64,000 nt of DNA. Source: Adiantum capillus-veneris (Eukaryota; Streptophyta; Polypodiopsida; Polypodiales; Pteridaceae). A program made the translations under genes and the position numbers. The first letter of the stretch is position 1. Each line of letters begins with the position of its first letter. Below the pieces are notes generated by a model. It was not told where the DNA came from. It did no database searches and saw only the letters and a list, made by a program, of their open reading frames with translations. The stretch lies in the NCBI GenBank assembly GCA_014529385.2, contig CM043959.1, positions 88,637,529 through 88,701,528 on the forward strand, given 5' to 3'. Positions 34,601 to 45,292 of this stretch are shown here, in pieces.

Positions 34601-36444
34601 GAGCTCTTCATTGATTTATCAAAAGAAAGAGGATTTACAAGTGGAATAGTGCGACCACGCTCACTAGCATCTATATACATGTTCTTTCCCCTGTAGGTGA
34701 AGTAAATTCTCCTTTCAGGGAACTTCATGTTGGCAGCCATGCGATCAAACCATGGTGCCCCTAGGATAACATCCTGATGTTGGAGGGGAGAGATGAAGAA
34801 GTCTTCTTTGTCGACATAGCTTTGGACATGAAGCCTCAACTTCCCAATCAAGGGAGTAACGGAGGCTTGTTGTCCCTTGAAAGCTGCATCAGCTGTTACT
34901 ATATCTCCCATCTCAAAAGCTTGAATGCCTAACTTGGTGGCCAACTCTATTGATATGAAGTTGAGAGTAGAGCCAGGGTCAAACAAGATGAAGGCATCAT
35001 GCTCTCTTACCTTTCCCCAAGCATAGGAGAGTGATGATCCTTTGCAATGAGCATCCTCTTTTGGAGCTTCGATGGTGGAAGCCCTAGGAGTCTCATTGCG
35101 AGTATTCTTCTTGGGGCAAGAACGATAGCCATGTCCTTGCTCCCCACACTTGAAACACTTATGGTCCTTGCGAAAAGCTTCAAGCTCTTCAGGAGAGAGT
35201 TTGTTTTTACCTTTGTAAACTCCCTTCTCCTTGGACCGATTGTTGTTGTTGTTGTTGGAAGTGCCTTGGGAATTATTTTGAGCATTGGATTTCCCCTTTG
35301 CATCATTTTTATCTTTGTTTTCCATGGGCTTGACATTACGTCTAGCCCCTTGATGGAAATTGATGCGTGAAGCAACCATGGTGTGGTGGATTACTTTGGT
35401 AATAGTACCGGGCCATTGAGAGTTGATATATTCGGCCATCTCTTCAGGTAATCCCGCACAGAATTGTTGTCTTTGCTCGGCAAAGTCTATCTTTTGAAAG
35501 ACAGTAGCTTTGAGATGTAAATCCCAAAACTTATCTACATACTTGTTGATAGACTCATGAGAGAGGAGCTTCAAGCCGCGCCATTCGGTAAGAACTTTAT
35601 CTTTAGTATCGCTTGGAAGAAATTGCTTCATGATGGAAACTCGTAGAGTTTTCCATGTCTTTGGGGCTTCTCCATTGCCACGAAGGCTAGCCCACCATTG
35701 ACGAGCTGATTTTTGGAAGTGCATAGCTACATGGCGTAGCTTGGAGGACTCTGTGAAGCCCTCGTCCCCAACGGCCGCATCAAATTGCTGGATGAAGGCC
35801 AACACTTTGTCGGTAGCACCAAAGGTGCCATCGTAGGTGAGAAAAGAGATACTCTTTCCTCCCTCCTTGAACTTCTTTAGCTTTTGTGACCTTCGCCATG
35901 CAGGAAATGATTTGCGATGCCCTCCCCTCTTGTATTCTCTAGGAGAATAGCCATAACTTTCATCGGAAGAGAAGGAAGGTGAAGAAGAAGGAGAAGAGGG
36001 TGACCTCTTCCTAGCCCTTTTCTTCCTTTGTTTCCTCTCTTGCCTTTGAGAGTGATGAGGAGAAGGACTATGGGTTGCTCTTTTCCTCTTGGGAGGAGTA
36101 GGCGATCGTCTAGACCGCCTTCTTCGTGGAGCCACATCTTCAGAAGAACTTAGACTTTCATTGCTTTCTTTCTCTTTGGATTCCTCCTCTCGAATGGGAG
36201 AGAGTCTTCTTTTGGGGGTCTCTTCAAGAGGCCTCCTAAGCTCCCTCTCCTCTTGGAGAGGAAGGGAAATTCCATAGGCACGAAGTTGTTGAGTAACTTC
36301 GGCTTGCAAGGTAGGGTTGCCCATAGCTTGTTGCAACCTAGTCACAAGATAATTCACAAACATGGGAGCATCATCATTAGCACCTTCATGTGCAAAATCA
36401 AAGCTATCAATGTTCATTCTACTCTCTTGATTATTGTCAGCCAT
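31663..36444 (-). CDS. gag-pol: Chromovirus Gag-Pol polyprotein (1593 aa)
   Basis: A single open frame with all expected domains. An Arg/Ser-rich N-terminal region (about 60-180) precedes the Gag core (about 200-370, with RQWWASLRGNG). The CCHC knuckle CFKCGEQGHGYRSC is near 428-442. The protease reads ILFDPGSTLNF (near 486), with Pro at the usual Thr/Ser. The RT carries CVDYRALN (near 738) and FDDIIIYS (near 838). RNase H has CDACGDCLGA (near 988). The integrase has its zinc site, MDFIFGLP, SDRDPRM and DGQSE (about 1238-1331). The C-terminal chromodomain includes LIKFKNYPFEDAKWM (about 1538-1585) and could steer insertion to marked chromatin. The start ATG lies 415 bp from the 5' LTR. The lack of stops and frameshifts suggests possible competence. 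Confidence 0.96.
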   Translation of the reverse strand: MADNNQESRMNIDSFDFAHEGANDDAPMFVNYLVTRLQQAMGNPTLQAEVTQQLRAYGISLPLQEERELRRPLEETPKRRLSPIREEESKEKESNESLSSSEDVAPRRRRSRRSPTPPKRKRATHSPSPHHSQRQERKQRKKRARKRSPSSPSSSPSFSSDESYGYSPREYKRGGHRKSFPAWRRSQKLKKFKEGGKSISFLTYDGTFGATDKVLAFIQQFDAAVGDEGFTESSKLRHVAMHFQKSARQWWASLRGNGEAPKTWKTLRVSIMKQFLPSDTKDKVLTEWRGLKLLSHESINKYVDKFWDLHLKATVFQKIDFAEQRQQFCAGLPEEMAEYINSQWPGTITKVIHHTMVASRINFHQGARRNVKPMENKDKNDAKGKSNAQNNSQGTSNNNNNNRSKEKGVYKGKNKLSPEELEAFRKDHKCFKCGEQGHGYRSCPKKNTRNETPRASTIEAPKEDAHCKGSSLSYAWGKVREHDAFILFDPGSTLNFISIELATKLGIQAFEMGDIVTADAAFKGQQASVTPLIGKLRLHVQSYVDKEDFFISPLQHQDVILGAPWFDRMAANMKFPERRIYFTYRGKNMYIDASERGRTIPLVNPLSFDKSMKSSVSAYMIYVKESLKANNVSSNENDRNQEELDLSTFLKGFQDVFIDDIPMDLPPKRGDDDHRIELLPGSSPPNKPPYRVSQAQQEEIMRQVQELVDKGMVRPSSSPFCSPVLLVQKKDGTYRMCVDYRALNHITIKNRFPVPRVEDLFDKLQGSTYFSRIDLKSGYHQIRIVDEDILKTAFRTTFGLYEYLVMPFGLTNAPATFNRLMEKIFRPYRKFTGVFFDDIIIYSKSLEEHKQHLQVIFQALRENKLFLNQKKSEFFLQEIQYLGHIISHDGIRMDPSKLEVIKSWPNPRNIHELRSFIGMCAYYRRFIAKFSQVAGPLHDLTKKNFKFVWTAKEQNAFEKLKEKLTSQPVLVLPDLSKPFEVQCDACGDCLGAVLLQEGHAIAYESRRLNGDERVLGIYEKELLAVLHALDTWKHYLLGTPFILRTDHQSLKYFMTQTKLSDKQMRWANFLSQFNFHIAHIAGKHNQVADALSRRPKVNAVSIATHNDLSSMIDEYATDLDFRDIMSAIALGKKEEPFTLQDGYLLHGNRLCVTHSLREKVMYESHAPPYAGHRGIQPTLRGVETYFYWPTMKVDIQEYVSKCVVCQKTKYDRGKQPGLLQPLPIPNSPWESISMDFIFGLPKSIHGNTGIWTIVDRFSKQAHFISVKKTIKAHQMATLFISQIFKHHRLPTSIVSDRDPRMTSNFRKGLFENLGTRLNFSSAYHPQTDGQSEIANLRILDLLKTYVTEVDQRSQWEKYLPLVEYAYNNTVHTSMGKAPFEIIEGRPKSPLLLKVHGKIFAADEYSRDLQESFQKIREAIAISQQRQKAAADKHRRALMFKENDWVLLKFPKARLRQTTGKNPTGHQKYYAKLAKRYYGPFQILKPINETAYQLKLPNHWLIHNAFHVSLLKPYKGEPPIEQIIEDPPEVEDQDEVLQPEAILRHEDKVLRHGKIIRRYLIKFKNYPFEDAKWMQGVQLKDSMNLVNAYNATLE

Positions 36445-36846
36445 GTTAACAAAATTTTATGTATGTACTTAGTGTATGCTTTGGCAATTCAAAACCTTAG
36501 TTGCCACTCCTCTTAGCCTTTGAAAATCGGCTCTTAAGTATCTACACCCACGGCTCAAAGTGGTTAATTATAGAGAGTAGAGGAGTAGGTCTAACATAGC
36601 AGAGTTGCCAAGGGCTAGCTCCTTTCGGACTTCTTATGGCTCAATAATGGTAAAGCCGTAGGCAAGTCTAAAAAGACTCCATTATTAAGTCCAAAGCTCC
36701 CGAGGTGTGCACCATCCCCCACATAGTGGGCTTAACAAAACCGGTATTAGATCCCAGTTCCACTTACTCTATTATAATTAACAACATCAACCATTTATAG
36801 GCTACTTAAGGACCTCTCTTCTTAAGCAAGAAAAGAGAAACCAAAT

Positions 36847-36858
36847 GCTCTGATACCA
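36847..36858 (-). other. Chromovirus primer-binding site
   Basis: The plus strand GCTCTGATACCA is the reverse complement of TGGTATCAGAGC, complementary to initiator methionine tRNA. It lies one base inside the 5' LTR edge at 36860. Confidence 0.9.
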
Positions 36859-36859
36859 A

Positions 36860-38488
36860 TGTAATAGAATTTGCCTATTCAATTTGAGAATAGCGGAATT
36901 TAATGAGAGTACTTTCAAGAAATGATTTTGTGAGCATAGCGGGTATACATAATTGAAGATAGCAACATAATCATAGCAATTAGTTAACTTGGCATAGACA
37001 ATACTTTTGCAAGAGAGAGAGAGAGTTTAGAGAACATGACAACAATTGAGGACCGGATCTATGTGGAGCCGGTCCCCCCTCCAATAGGCATTTGTATTAT
37101 GATTTCTCCCATAAAGAGAGACTTGTTACAATACAGTCTTTGTGTTCCTTGTGACCTAGGTGATGCCATGAAGATGGAAGGCTTCATGCACCACAAACAT
37201 AACATAAACTTGAAGAAAGCTTTAACTATCCCAAGCCTCAGTCCCAAGACCTCAAACACCTTCGAAGGTGGAGAGAGCTAGCAGGGAATGAGGGTAGGGA
37301 AGAGGAAGAAGAAACATTTCGTAGGAGAAAGAATTAGTTCCTCACTTATCATACTCTTGTTGCTAGCATACATAATAGCATAGTAATGAAGAAGAAGGAG
37401 ATGGCAAGCTTAAGCATTGAAGCATGGCTCTTGGTTGGATTTGCAATCCATAGCCAAGAGTGTTGGTGTAGGTTCTCTACCTCTACTTGCTTGGAGAGGG
37501 AGCTCTTGCACTTTGCATATCACACAATGAGAGTGCTTGTGAGTGTGTGTGGGTGAGTATACCCCCTAGGCACCCCCCTAGCTTGCTTGGGTCGACCCCC
37601 CCTTGTAGCTCATGCCTGAAGCTCATTGGACCCCTCCAAGCCTAGCCAATCACAAGCAGGAGCCATTACAAGCAACATGGGTAGCCTTGGGACAAGTGTC
37701 CCCCTTTCCCCTTTGAGAGAGAGGACTTGATAAATGCTAAAACAATTAGATAATTCATGTAATTTATCATTGGACCCCTTTGAAGCCTAGCCAATAGGCT
37801 TCAAGCAACACATGAAGGTAACATGGGTAGGGGCCTGACATGTGTCCTTGCTGCCTCTTCAAGATGGGCTTCCCTTGTGTGTGTGAGTGGGTGTTCTCTC
37901 TCTAGGCCCTAGGAAAAGGGCTCGCCCCCCCTCTTGTAGGAATGCTTTTGACTTTTAGGTGATCAAGCACCTTACTCACCAAGCATGACAAAGCACTTGA
38001 ACTAGGGGGGGTTCCCACAAGCATCTCAGGCAAGCTTCTCAAGGCACCTCAAGTACTTTAATCATGCAGCAAGTCAACCACCTCAAGCATGGAGCCAGTC
38101 AAGCACCTCAAGCATCTTAATCAAGCACCTCAAGCATGAAAAACACCTCAAGCATGACAAGCACCTCAAGCAGGACAAGCACCTCGAGCTTGGGCCGGGT
38201 TCCCACCTCAAGCTCAGCCCTAGCTTACTTAAGGTCAAAAGGACTTTTACACACATTTATTGGAGGTCTTCAATGAAGCTAACCCTAAGGTCTTATGCTC
38301 CATTGTTTAGCCTTGCTCTTTGATAGACCATCTCCCTTTTGGGCCCCTTTACATTGGCCCCGTGTTGAGATAGATCTAAAAGCACATACCTATATCTTAA
38401 CACTTGTTCCCGTTTATTCTCCCACATTAAGTGATCAATTTAATATGAGAAAATCATTTGGGTTAGTTAGATATTAGATTTTATGACA
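36860..38488 (-). repeat. Chromovirus 5' LTR (right copy)
   Basis: 1629 bp, the same length as the left copy and about 99% identical by eye. It is followed by ACCAT at 38489-38493, then the outer gypsy integrase resumes. The CACCTCAAGC tandem run is at about 38040-38191. Confidence 0.96.
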
Positions 38489-38830
38489 ACCATAACGGCA
38501 AATCACCTCATCAAGAAGGAATTTGCACACAGCTTCTGTGGTTTTAGCTCTTAATGCTCTTCCTTCAACCTGGTTAGTTAGGTCCTCTCGTACAAGAACC
38601 AAGTATCTCATCTGCTAGAGTTTTAGAGGCATTATGACTAGATCCACAACCCATTTGACAAGTTACACATGACTCTACAAATTGAGATACATCTTTATAC
38701 ATATCCTTCCACGAGTATTTTTCTTTCAACTTGGAGAAGGTTGCCCACGCCCCTGTGTCCAACCCATAGACTCTCATGGAACTCTTGCATGAGATTTACT
38801 TGAGTCTCTTTTTTACATATAACCCGTTGT
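38489..38830 (-). pseudogene. pol: Outer gypsy integrase, N-terminal zinc domain and core start
   Basis: The minus frame 38574-38777 contains MYKDVSQFVESCVTCQM, the CxxC of the integrase HHCC site. Another frame below it (38489-38570) reads GRALRAKTTEAVCKFLLDEV up to the chromovirus border. Frame changes separate the parts. Confidence 0.75.
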
Positions 38831-38844
38831 GGTGTAGCACCCTT

Positions 38845-39585
38845 TTATTTAGGATGCCTCCACAAGTAACCATCCCTGAAAAAGTACCCATATTCTTTCC
38901 TGCGTATCCTCCTGAATTCTTGTTCAGACAAATCATCCTGTTTTGCTAGAGTACTCAAATAGCTTCTAATAAGAAGCCAATCACCTTCATAAAGCTCTTT
39001 CAAGAATGACTCAAGTAGATTAGTCATGTAGACATTGTTACCTTTGACATGAGAGATAGAATAGAACTTTGTGCCTACATCATCTCCCTCGTCAATCATT
39101 TGTGACTCATCTTCATACCTTGCCCTTGATAGCATATCTGCCACTGTATTGTCTTTACCTGCAATGTGCTTAAACTTGGGATTTAAGGACTTAATGTAGG
39201 CAATCCACCGCAACATAGCAATGTCTGGCATTGAGCAGCTTGTAATCATCCCAAGAAGTGGTAGACAATCTGTTTCTACAACCACACATGCACCAATTAG
39301 GTACTCTTTCCCACTTGTCAAGGCTGTAACCATACCCCATAACTCTCTCTTTATCTGTGGATAGTTTCTTTGGCGAGCACTTAGTACCTTTGCTCCAAAT
39401 CTTACCACATACTTGTGTCCTTCTTTGTCATCTTGCCTTATTGCCCATCCAATCCCTGTAGGACTGGTGTCTACTGTCAAAATTACTGGCCTTTGACACT
39501 CATAGTCTACCTTTCTCAAAGTTGTTTTGCTGATTGGAGCAACTCCTTTAGCTTTTTCATGGATTTTACATGTGCTTCTGTCCAT
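38845..39585 (-). pseudogene. pol: Outer gypsy RNase H
   Basis: This 246-aa minus-strand frame keeps all four RNase H acids: Asp in LTVDTSPTGIGWAI, Glu in QIKRELWGMVTAL, Asp in VVETDCLPLLGM and Asp in NTVADMLSRA. GIGWAIRQ in place of the usual GxGAVL marks a distinct lineage. The frame overlaps the RT frame by 70 bases, which points to a frameshift in this copy. RNase H removes the RNA strand after copying. Confidence 0.85.
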
Positions 39586-41051
39586 TTAAAATTTTGATTC
39601 TTTCTAAGCAGCTGATAAAGAGGATCAGCTACATGTGCATAATGTGGAATCCAAATAACATAGAAGACACATGCTCCCAGAAACCTTCTAACCTCAGTGA
39701 TGCTAGTGCATGTTTCTTTCATTCTTTGGATGGCATCTACCTTTGCTGGACAAGGTTTCCTGCCATATGGCCCGCACATGTGCCCCACAATAAGCACTTC
39801 ATTGACACCAAACATAGACTTTTTCCTTGACAATGTAAGATTCACTTCTTCCAACCTAGACAAAATTTTATCACAATCATTTATGTGATTTACCACAAAC
39901 CTGCGACATCCCTTAAGATCCAAAGCTTCATTTTTGTCACTTTCTTCACATCCTTTGATAGGAAAATCATCAATGAAAGGCATTGTGATTTGAGGAATAA
40001 AGTCACGTAAGACCTTATTCATCCCATTCATCATATGTGCAACCGAGTTGGTTGCTCCCTGTGGAAAGGTACACATCCTTACCAAACCCAAAGGGGTTCT
40101 CATGGTTGTCAAGTCTTTGCTTTCGATTGCAAGATGAAATTGATCATACCCTGAGTAGAGATCCCCCATTGAGTAGATTGCCCTCCCTACAAATGCCTCT
40201 GCAAACTCATCCACAATTGGACCTGTACGTACATTTCTAATTGTCACCTTGTTCACTAGTTGCATATCTTGGATGAAGTGTAGAGAACCATTTTTCTTTG
40301 GAGCTGTGAACCACCTGTTTGAGTATGGAGCACAAGAAGGCTCCAAGATTCCCATTTTGATTTTCTCATTCATTAACTCTACTAACTTTGTCAAATGAGC
40401 CTTTGGAACCGGAATAGGCCGCAGATTCCAAGGCACATGAGGTATTGTGAAAATTACCATAGGAGCTACAATAGAAGGATCAACACACCCTATCTCATGT
40501 GGCTCAAATGCAAAAGCCTTACCATGCTTTGAAAGCATTTCTTTGAAGCACTTTTTCTCCTCCCGTGTTAGAAACTCCTCGCGACCAATTTGCAACTCTT
40601 GGAAAGACTCCTTTGTGAAGGTATGCCCAATCTTTTTAGGATTCTTCAAACTTGGTTGTAAAGAAGCCTGCTCAATCTTTTCCCTATTGTTGGGTGGTAA
40701 GGGTGATGCTACTAGTTTCACCTTCTTTGCTACACTCTTGTATTTAGTTTCAACATGGACTTCTGGGCCAACTGTTTGGTTTTCTTTAAAAGCTTCTATT
40801 ACTTGATACATTTCCATAGAGCAAACTTCCACAACTTCATTTTCAAGATGCAAACTAGACCCCATTATAGTATCAAGCTCACCCATAGTATCTACAAAAG
40901 AAACTTGTTCACACAAACCCAAAACATTTTCAATAGGCTCTAGCAACCCACTCTTTTTCATGCCTATTTGTACATTATGCACATATTGCCTCTCACATCT
41001 CTTCAAGTCTTCAAGTTTTGTAAAACATACTGATCCATTCCTTGTTACCAA
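39516..41051 (-). pseudogene. pol: Outer gypsy reverse transcriptase (511-codon open piece)
   Basis: Motifs in order include PWNLRPIPVPKAHLTKLVEL, WFTAPKKNGSLHFIQDMQLV, YSMGDLYSGYDQFHLAIESK, RMCTFPQGATNSVAHMMNGM and the catalytic MPFIDDF (near residue 358). LIVGHMCGPYGRKPCPAK and the thumb follow. The DLYSGYDQF and FPQGATNSVAHM forms are unlike the chromovirus at 31663-36444. They recall gypsy families I associate with ferns, mosses and fungi; that is memory, not a search. Although long, the frame is cut off from the protease by stops upstream and shifts into RNase H downstream. Confidence 0.88.
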
Positions 41052-41206
41052 GGAGCTTGTTGAGAAAGTTTCATCTATTTTTGGATCAGGCGAGACCCTT
41101 TTTCTTTCTGTACCACTGCAATCCCGCTTTACAATGGTACTTGGCCAAAACCCATCATTTCTCTATGATCATGAAACTCTTTTCTCACCTTTGGTAGAGG
41201 ATGTTC

Positions 41207-41743
41207 TCAGAGGTTGTCACGACTTTTTTCATGGTTTACACAAAATGTGAGAAATTGGACAGCTCGTTTACCATATTTGCTACGTATCTTATCATATCTT
41301 GAACCATCATCCATTACCTTTGTTTCCATTCGAACTCCCACAATGTAGGGCTGTCCAAGGATGAGATGATATGAAGATGTATCATGTACAAAGAAGTTTT
41401 GGTCAATCTTTACATCACCTATTGTCACCTTCACACCTGGACATGCTGCATACAATTCACCGGATGAATTGTTTGCCACTTTTACCATCTAGCTATGACC
41501 TTTGTCCATCGGCCATTTGCATTTGTTGTAGAGACTCTTTGACATTATGTTTATTTCTGAACCATGGTCAATCAAGGCAACAAATGGATCTTCAAGATCA
41601 CCTACCTTGACCAAAGTTTCTGTAGTAGCCCTTGCCCAGTGACTTCGTGAATAGTAGCTCCTAGGAATAGCTTCAACTTCTTCATCATCATTTGAAAAAT
41701 GGACTTGCTTCACTCTCCCACTAGATTGGTAGTATCCTACCAC
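41207..41743 (-). pseudogene. pol: Outer gypsy aspartic protease
   Basis: The frame 41489-41743 holds FVALIDHGSEINIMSKSLY. The catalytic DTG/DSG loop of retropepsins is DHG here, followed by Ser. A stop at 41489 separates it from 41207-41488, which carries the second half (ACPGVKVTIGDVKIDQNFFV and YHLILGQPYIVGVRM, the usual LILGxPW position). The enzyme cuts the polyprotein. The stop (TAG) breaks it in this copy. Confidence 0.8.
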
Positions 41744-42816
41744 AGCTCCTTCAAGGTTTCTCTGTCAACCTGTGGACGAGAAACCTCAGCAAGAGTTTGT
41801 CTCTTTCTCTTGATGATGTCAATGATCTCCTCGTGGAATTCACACTTTGCAATGCCAAGGACTTCTCCAAGAGTGAACTCAATCTTGCTATTCAAAATCC
41901 TTTCCTCCAAGACTTTCTTTAAATCTGTAGCAACCTCAATATCAGATTGTAGTTTATAAGTTGGGCCTTTTGTCTTACCTTTTGTTGGCTCTTTCTTCTT
42001 TCCTGTTGTAGACTCCTCCATGAGTACTTCAGGTGGGGACGCTCCTTGTGTCGGGGTTGTTTAGGAAGGCATTGAGTCACTTCTTCCTCCACTTCTAGAA
42101 GCTCTTTTTGATGGTCCTTCATCAGCATTCCCAAGCCTGCGCTTTTCTTCTATAATAGCCTCATTTTGTTGGCATTTTGTAATGTAGACATGCACTGATA
42201 ATGAGTCCATTGGATCATTCCATCCTTTTTCTAGATGTATGCAATCACCTGCTTCATGTAGAATCTCTTTTGTAAGCTTTCTCTTTTTAGCTAATTGCAT
42301 GACATTTGGCCAAATTTGACCATGATGGTCACTCACCTCTTCATCACTAAGATGCTCAATTTTTACTCCATAAGTGTGCCTCAACTGAAGAGGTGGCATG
42401 CTTAGTTTCCATATCTTCAACTAAGGTTTGCATTCCCCCCTTCCTAAAGTTAGTTCTCAAGGGTAGACCTCTCTCTCTTAAGTGGATTTTACCATCCTTA
42501 AAAAAGACAACATATTTTGACAAAGCATCACTAAAATCATCACAATCCCTTCTTACATGGTCTATACTATCACACCAAATACATCTATTAACAAACCCTT
42601 CTTTGGGCTGTTGTCTTTGCCTAGAAAGTGGCCTGATGGTTGGCCTTTTTCTTCAAGATTTGCAAGCTTCACCTTCAAGTCACGCATTCCCTTCACAAGC
42701 TCATCTAGCATGGAGTCATCAAACTTCGGAGCGATAAAAGTAAGCTTTACCATTTTTTTAGGAGTTGAGGTGGAAGGACTTGTAGTGTTTACTACCATCT
42801 TGTCCCTTCTTCTTTG
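41737..42816 (-). pseudogene. gag: Outer gypsy Gag tail with CCHC knuckle and linker
   Basis: Minus-strand pieces in three frames. 42562-42798 carries VKLTFIAPKFDDSMLDELVK. It leads into the zinc knuckle CIWCDSIDHVRRDC (C-x2-C-x4-H-x4-C, about 42549-42590). 42061-42420 continues with YGVKIEHLSDEEV and WNDPMDSLSVHVYITK. 41737-42021 is a Lys/Glu-rich linker (LKKVLEERILNSKIEFTLGE) before the protease. Frame changes show decay. Confidence 0.7.
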
Positions 42817-43512
42817 TCATTTGGCAAGTAGCGAGACATCACCCATAACCTCGTTCCAGTCGGTCTTTAGTCCTTGCTCAACATCTTTATCTTCAAGAAG
42901 AAGCTCCAAATTTTCATGAAACTCTTTACCTGCAACTTGTAAGAAAAGATCTGTCTTCTTTGCATCTATTGTGGCCCTTTCTGTCCTGGTGAGTTGTGCA
43001 TAGCGCCGCTCAAATTCCCTAAGTAGCTCTATTATTGATAGTCCTTGCTTTGGCTTGACTACCCATTCTAAGAATGTCCTTTTGGTCACTCTCTCAGAGT
43101 CCTCCATGAAATATTCCTCCTTTAAAGCTACTTTGAGTTCTTCCCAATTTCTCCCATGCCCATCTTTAATTCCCCTAACATGTTCTCTAATTTTTGGAGC
43201 AACAACTAGCTCAAAGCTTTGAATCATCTCACCTTTTGACCCGAGATGTAGCTCCATCTCCTTCACATACTCGCGTAAGTACTTGGTTACATGTTTGCCA
43301 TTGAACTGATCCATTCTATTGACGACTGCTTGTATGGACTTCGTTGCTAAAATCTCCCTTCTTTCAGTGGCATGTTGTTGTTGCATGAACATTGTAAATG
43401 CTTGAAACATTTGAAGTGTTGTTGGGTCAAAATGCATACCATGTTGCTCAACATGATCACCCATGGTTACCCACAAAATCTCACCCTCGCAATTTCGCGT
43501 CGGGTTCACCAA
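42817..43512 (-). pseudogene. gag: Outer gypsy Gag, N-terminal part
   Basis: The open frame spans 231 codons. The likely start is the Met in MGDHVEQHGMHFDP (near 43464), because the upstream codons overlap the primer-site region. The Gag core includes NRMDQFNGKHVTKYLREYVK and WVVKPKQGLSIIELLREFER, typical of the capsid domain of gypsy Gag. It ends in a frame change into the zinc-knuckle region. It would form the particle shell. Confidence 0.75.
43499..43512 (-). other. Outer gypsy primer-binding site
   Basis: The minus strand reads TGGTGAACCCGACG six bases inside the right LTR edge. The terminal TGG matches tRNA CCA ends. I cannot name the tRNA. Confidence 0.6.
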
Positions 43513-43517
43513 AAATA

Positions 43518-45264
43518 TGTTGATAAATTTGCGGTCTTGCTAGGAAAGCACCGGGCTTATGGCTGAGTTTGTGAGAGAAATTAAAAAAATAACTATATGA
43601 AGGAGTTAAACCATAGATGCCATGAAGACTAGGGTTTGGAAAGAAGTGCAATCAAAGAAGCCCCACTCTTTCCCTCTTGCACTCACACACACAAAGAAAG
43701 AACACAAAAGAGAATGTCAAAACAACACAAAGATGAAAACATCAAGCTATGGTCATATCGTATCATGGGTAATATGAAAGGGTTAATAGATGAGTTAATG
43801 GCATTCAATCTTGGCTAACCAAATAGGCTACGAATTGTTCTTTGGCATTGTAGTTTTGTGCTTACCATAATACATATATATTGTCTAGTGATTGGGATTA
43901 ATTGTGTGTACAAATCCTCTTGGTTCATAGCAAGATAACTACGCTTACGTCAAAAGAAAAGTTATAGTCTATGAGAGGTAGTATGATGGGATCCGGTGAT
44001 AGAAGTATTTCATTGAGCCTTTCTGGGCCAAAGAGAAACACTATACGTTATTGACAATGTATTTTACGGCTAATCCATATGTTAATTCTAATAGATCGTA
44101 CAGAGTGAAAGCGATAGAAATTATCATCATGCGGATTATTCAAGAAAACATCAATGTAGAACACATCTTACTTGACAAACCCTTCGGCACCATTATTGAT
44201 GGAGAGAGAAGAAGAGGGGAGAATTCAACTTTGATTGATACTCCAAGTCCAAGACCTTCTTTGATTAGATTTGATCTTCCAAGGATAGCATGCAAGAATG
44301 GCTAGTCTTCCTCTAGGAGAAAGTGTAGGCTTAGGCTTATGTTAATGGCTAAGTACAATTTGGCATTACTACTCACTCTCTCATGAATTCCTCTCATCAA
44401 TGGCTTGAATACTTGAGTGCTTTTCAAGGAAGAAGAGGTCCCCTTTTATAGGTGAAGGGAGCCCCCAAGGGTTTGCACAAGAAGAGAAGAGCCAGTGTGA
44501 ACAGAAACTGAAAAAGTTGGAAATGAGCTGTCTCTGCATGATGTGGGCAGACTGGGGTCCAATATTTTGATCATATCTCCTTAACCGTGGCTCCAAATAA
44601 AAAAGTAAAAATATGGGCAAAAACTTTAGCTCATTACCTACAACTTCCTTTTTATATGCATTTTCCAATTCGGATTGGAACCTTGTGTTAAAAAAATCAT
44701 CAAAATAGGGTACAGTTTGGGCAGCAAAAGTCTTCTTGTGGTCCCCTTAGCCTAGACTTTTATTTGATTCCAATGGACACCTCATGCCATATGGAAGCAT
44801 GAAATTTCTCCTTGACAAAGTTTTATAATCATGCTTGCAATAATGCATTCAAATAAGTGTATCTTTGAAATCATGCCACCTAGTGTCCCACTAGGATTTG
44901 ATTCCCTCCTAGTAGCTATTTAGAAAGAAATATGAAAAATACATAGAATATATATAGATTGAAAATTACCCTCGATATAGGATCTAGATAGGGTGTGAGA
45001 TAATAATTAGATGGTAGAAAGAAAGACTCAATGCTTTTTGTCCCAAGTTAAAGAGACGGAGCTATTGATGCTTTTTCCATAGTACTTTTTGATGGTAAAG
45101 TAAGAATACGTTACCGTTGAGATAAATAATAGGATGAGATAGAAAGCTTATTGTTATACTTACATATGAATATGTACATTATAGGAAATATAATTATGTA
45201 TCTAAAATTTACAAGATAGATCTTGTAGCATGCGTTCCCACTATGTATGTGTCACAGCGCGAGA
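43518..45264 (-). repeat. Outer gypsy 5' LTR (right copy, about 1747 bp)
   Basis: Starts TGTTGATAAATTTGCGG on the plus strand and ends near GTGTCACAGCGCGAGA (45256 or 45264). It lacks the 362 bases found in the left copy, with TCA at both edges of the gap. The minus TATA box is at 44444-44450. The shared U3 module is at 44525-44645. Confidence 0.85.
44525..44645 (-). repeat. Shared U3 module, copy in the outer gypsy 5' LTR
   Basis: On the minus strand it reads AAGTTGTAGGTAATGAGCTAA, T-rich runs, TTGGAGCCACGGTTAAGGAG, ATATGATCAAAATA, TTGGACCCCAGTCTG. The left LTR holds the same module near 28085-28195. It lies about 80 bp upstream of the TATA box. Confidence 0.7.
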
Positions 45265-45292
45265 GCGCGAGAGCGCGTGAGCGCGATAGCGC
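45265..45292 (+). repeat. Short (GCGCGAGA)n-like tract
   Basis: GCGCGAGAGCGCGTGAGCGC and GATAGCGCG form a small tandem tract beside the outer gypsy LTR. It obscures that element's target duplication. Confidence 0.8.

Larger units (their letters stand above)
29675..38488 (-). mobile_element. Young, apparently intact chromovirus (Ty3/gypsy), TSD ACCAT
   Basis: Two 1629-bp LTRs (29675-31303 and 36860-38488) differ at only about a dozen positions by eye. The 5-bp duplication ACCAT lies at 29670-29674 and 38489-38493. One uninterrupted minus-strand polyprotein (31663-36444) encodes Gag through a C-terminal chromodomain. The primer-binding site is beside the right LTR and a purine tract beside the left one. 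This is the most recent insertion in the window that I can date by LTR similarity, and the only one with all domains in an open frame. Confidence 0.96.

Noticed and set aside
36847-36860. tRNA gene fragment
   Set aside because: The initiator-Met match is a retrotransposon primer-binding site next to an LTR edge, not a tRNA gene.
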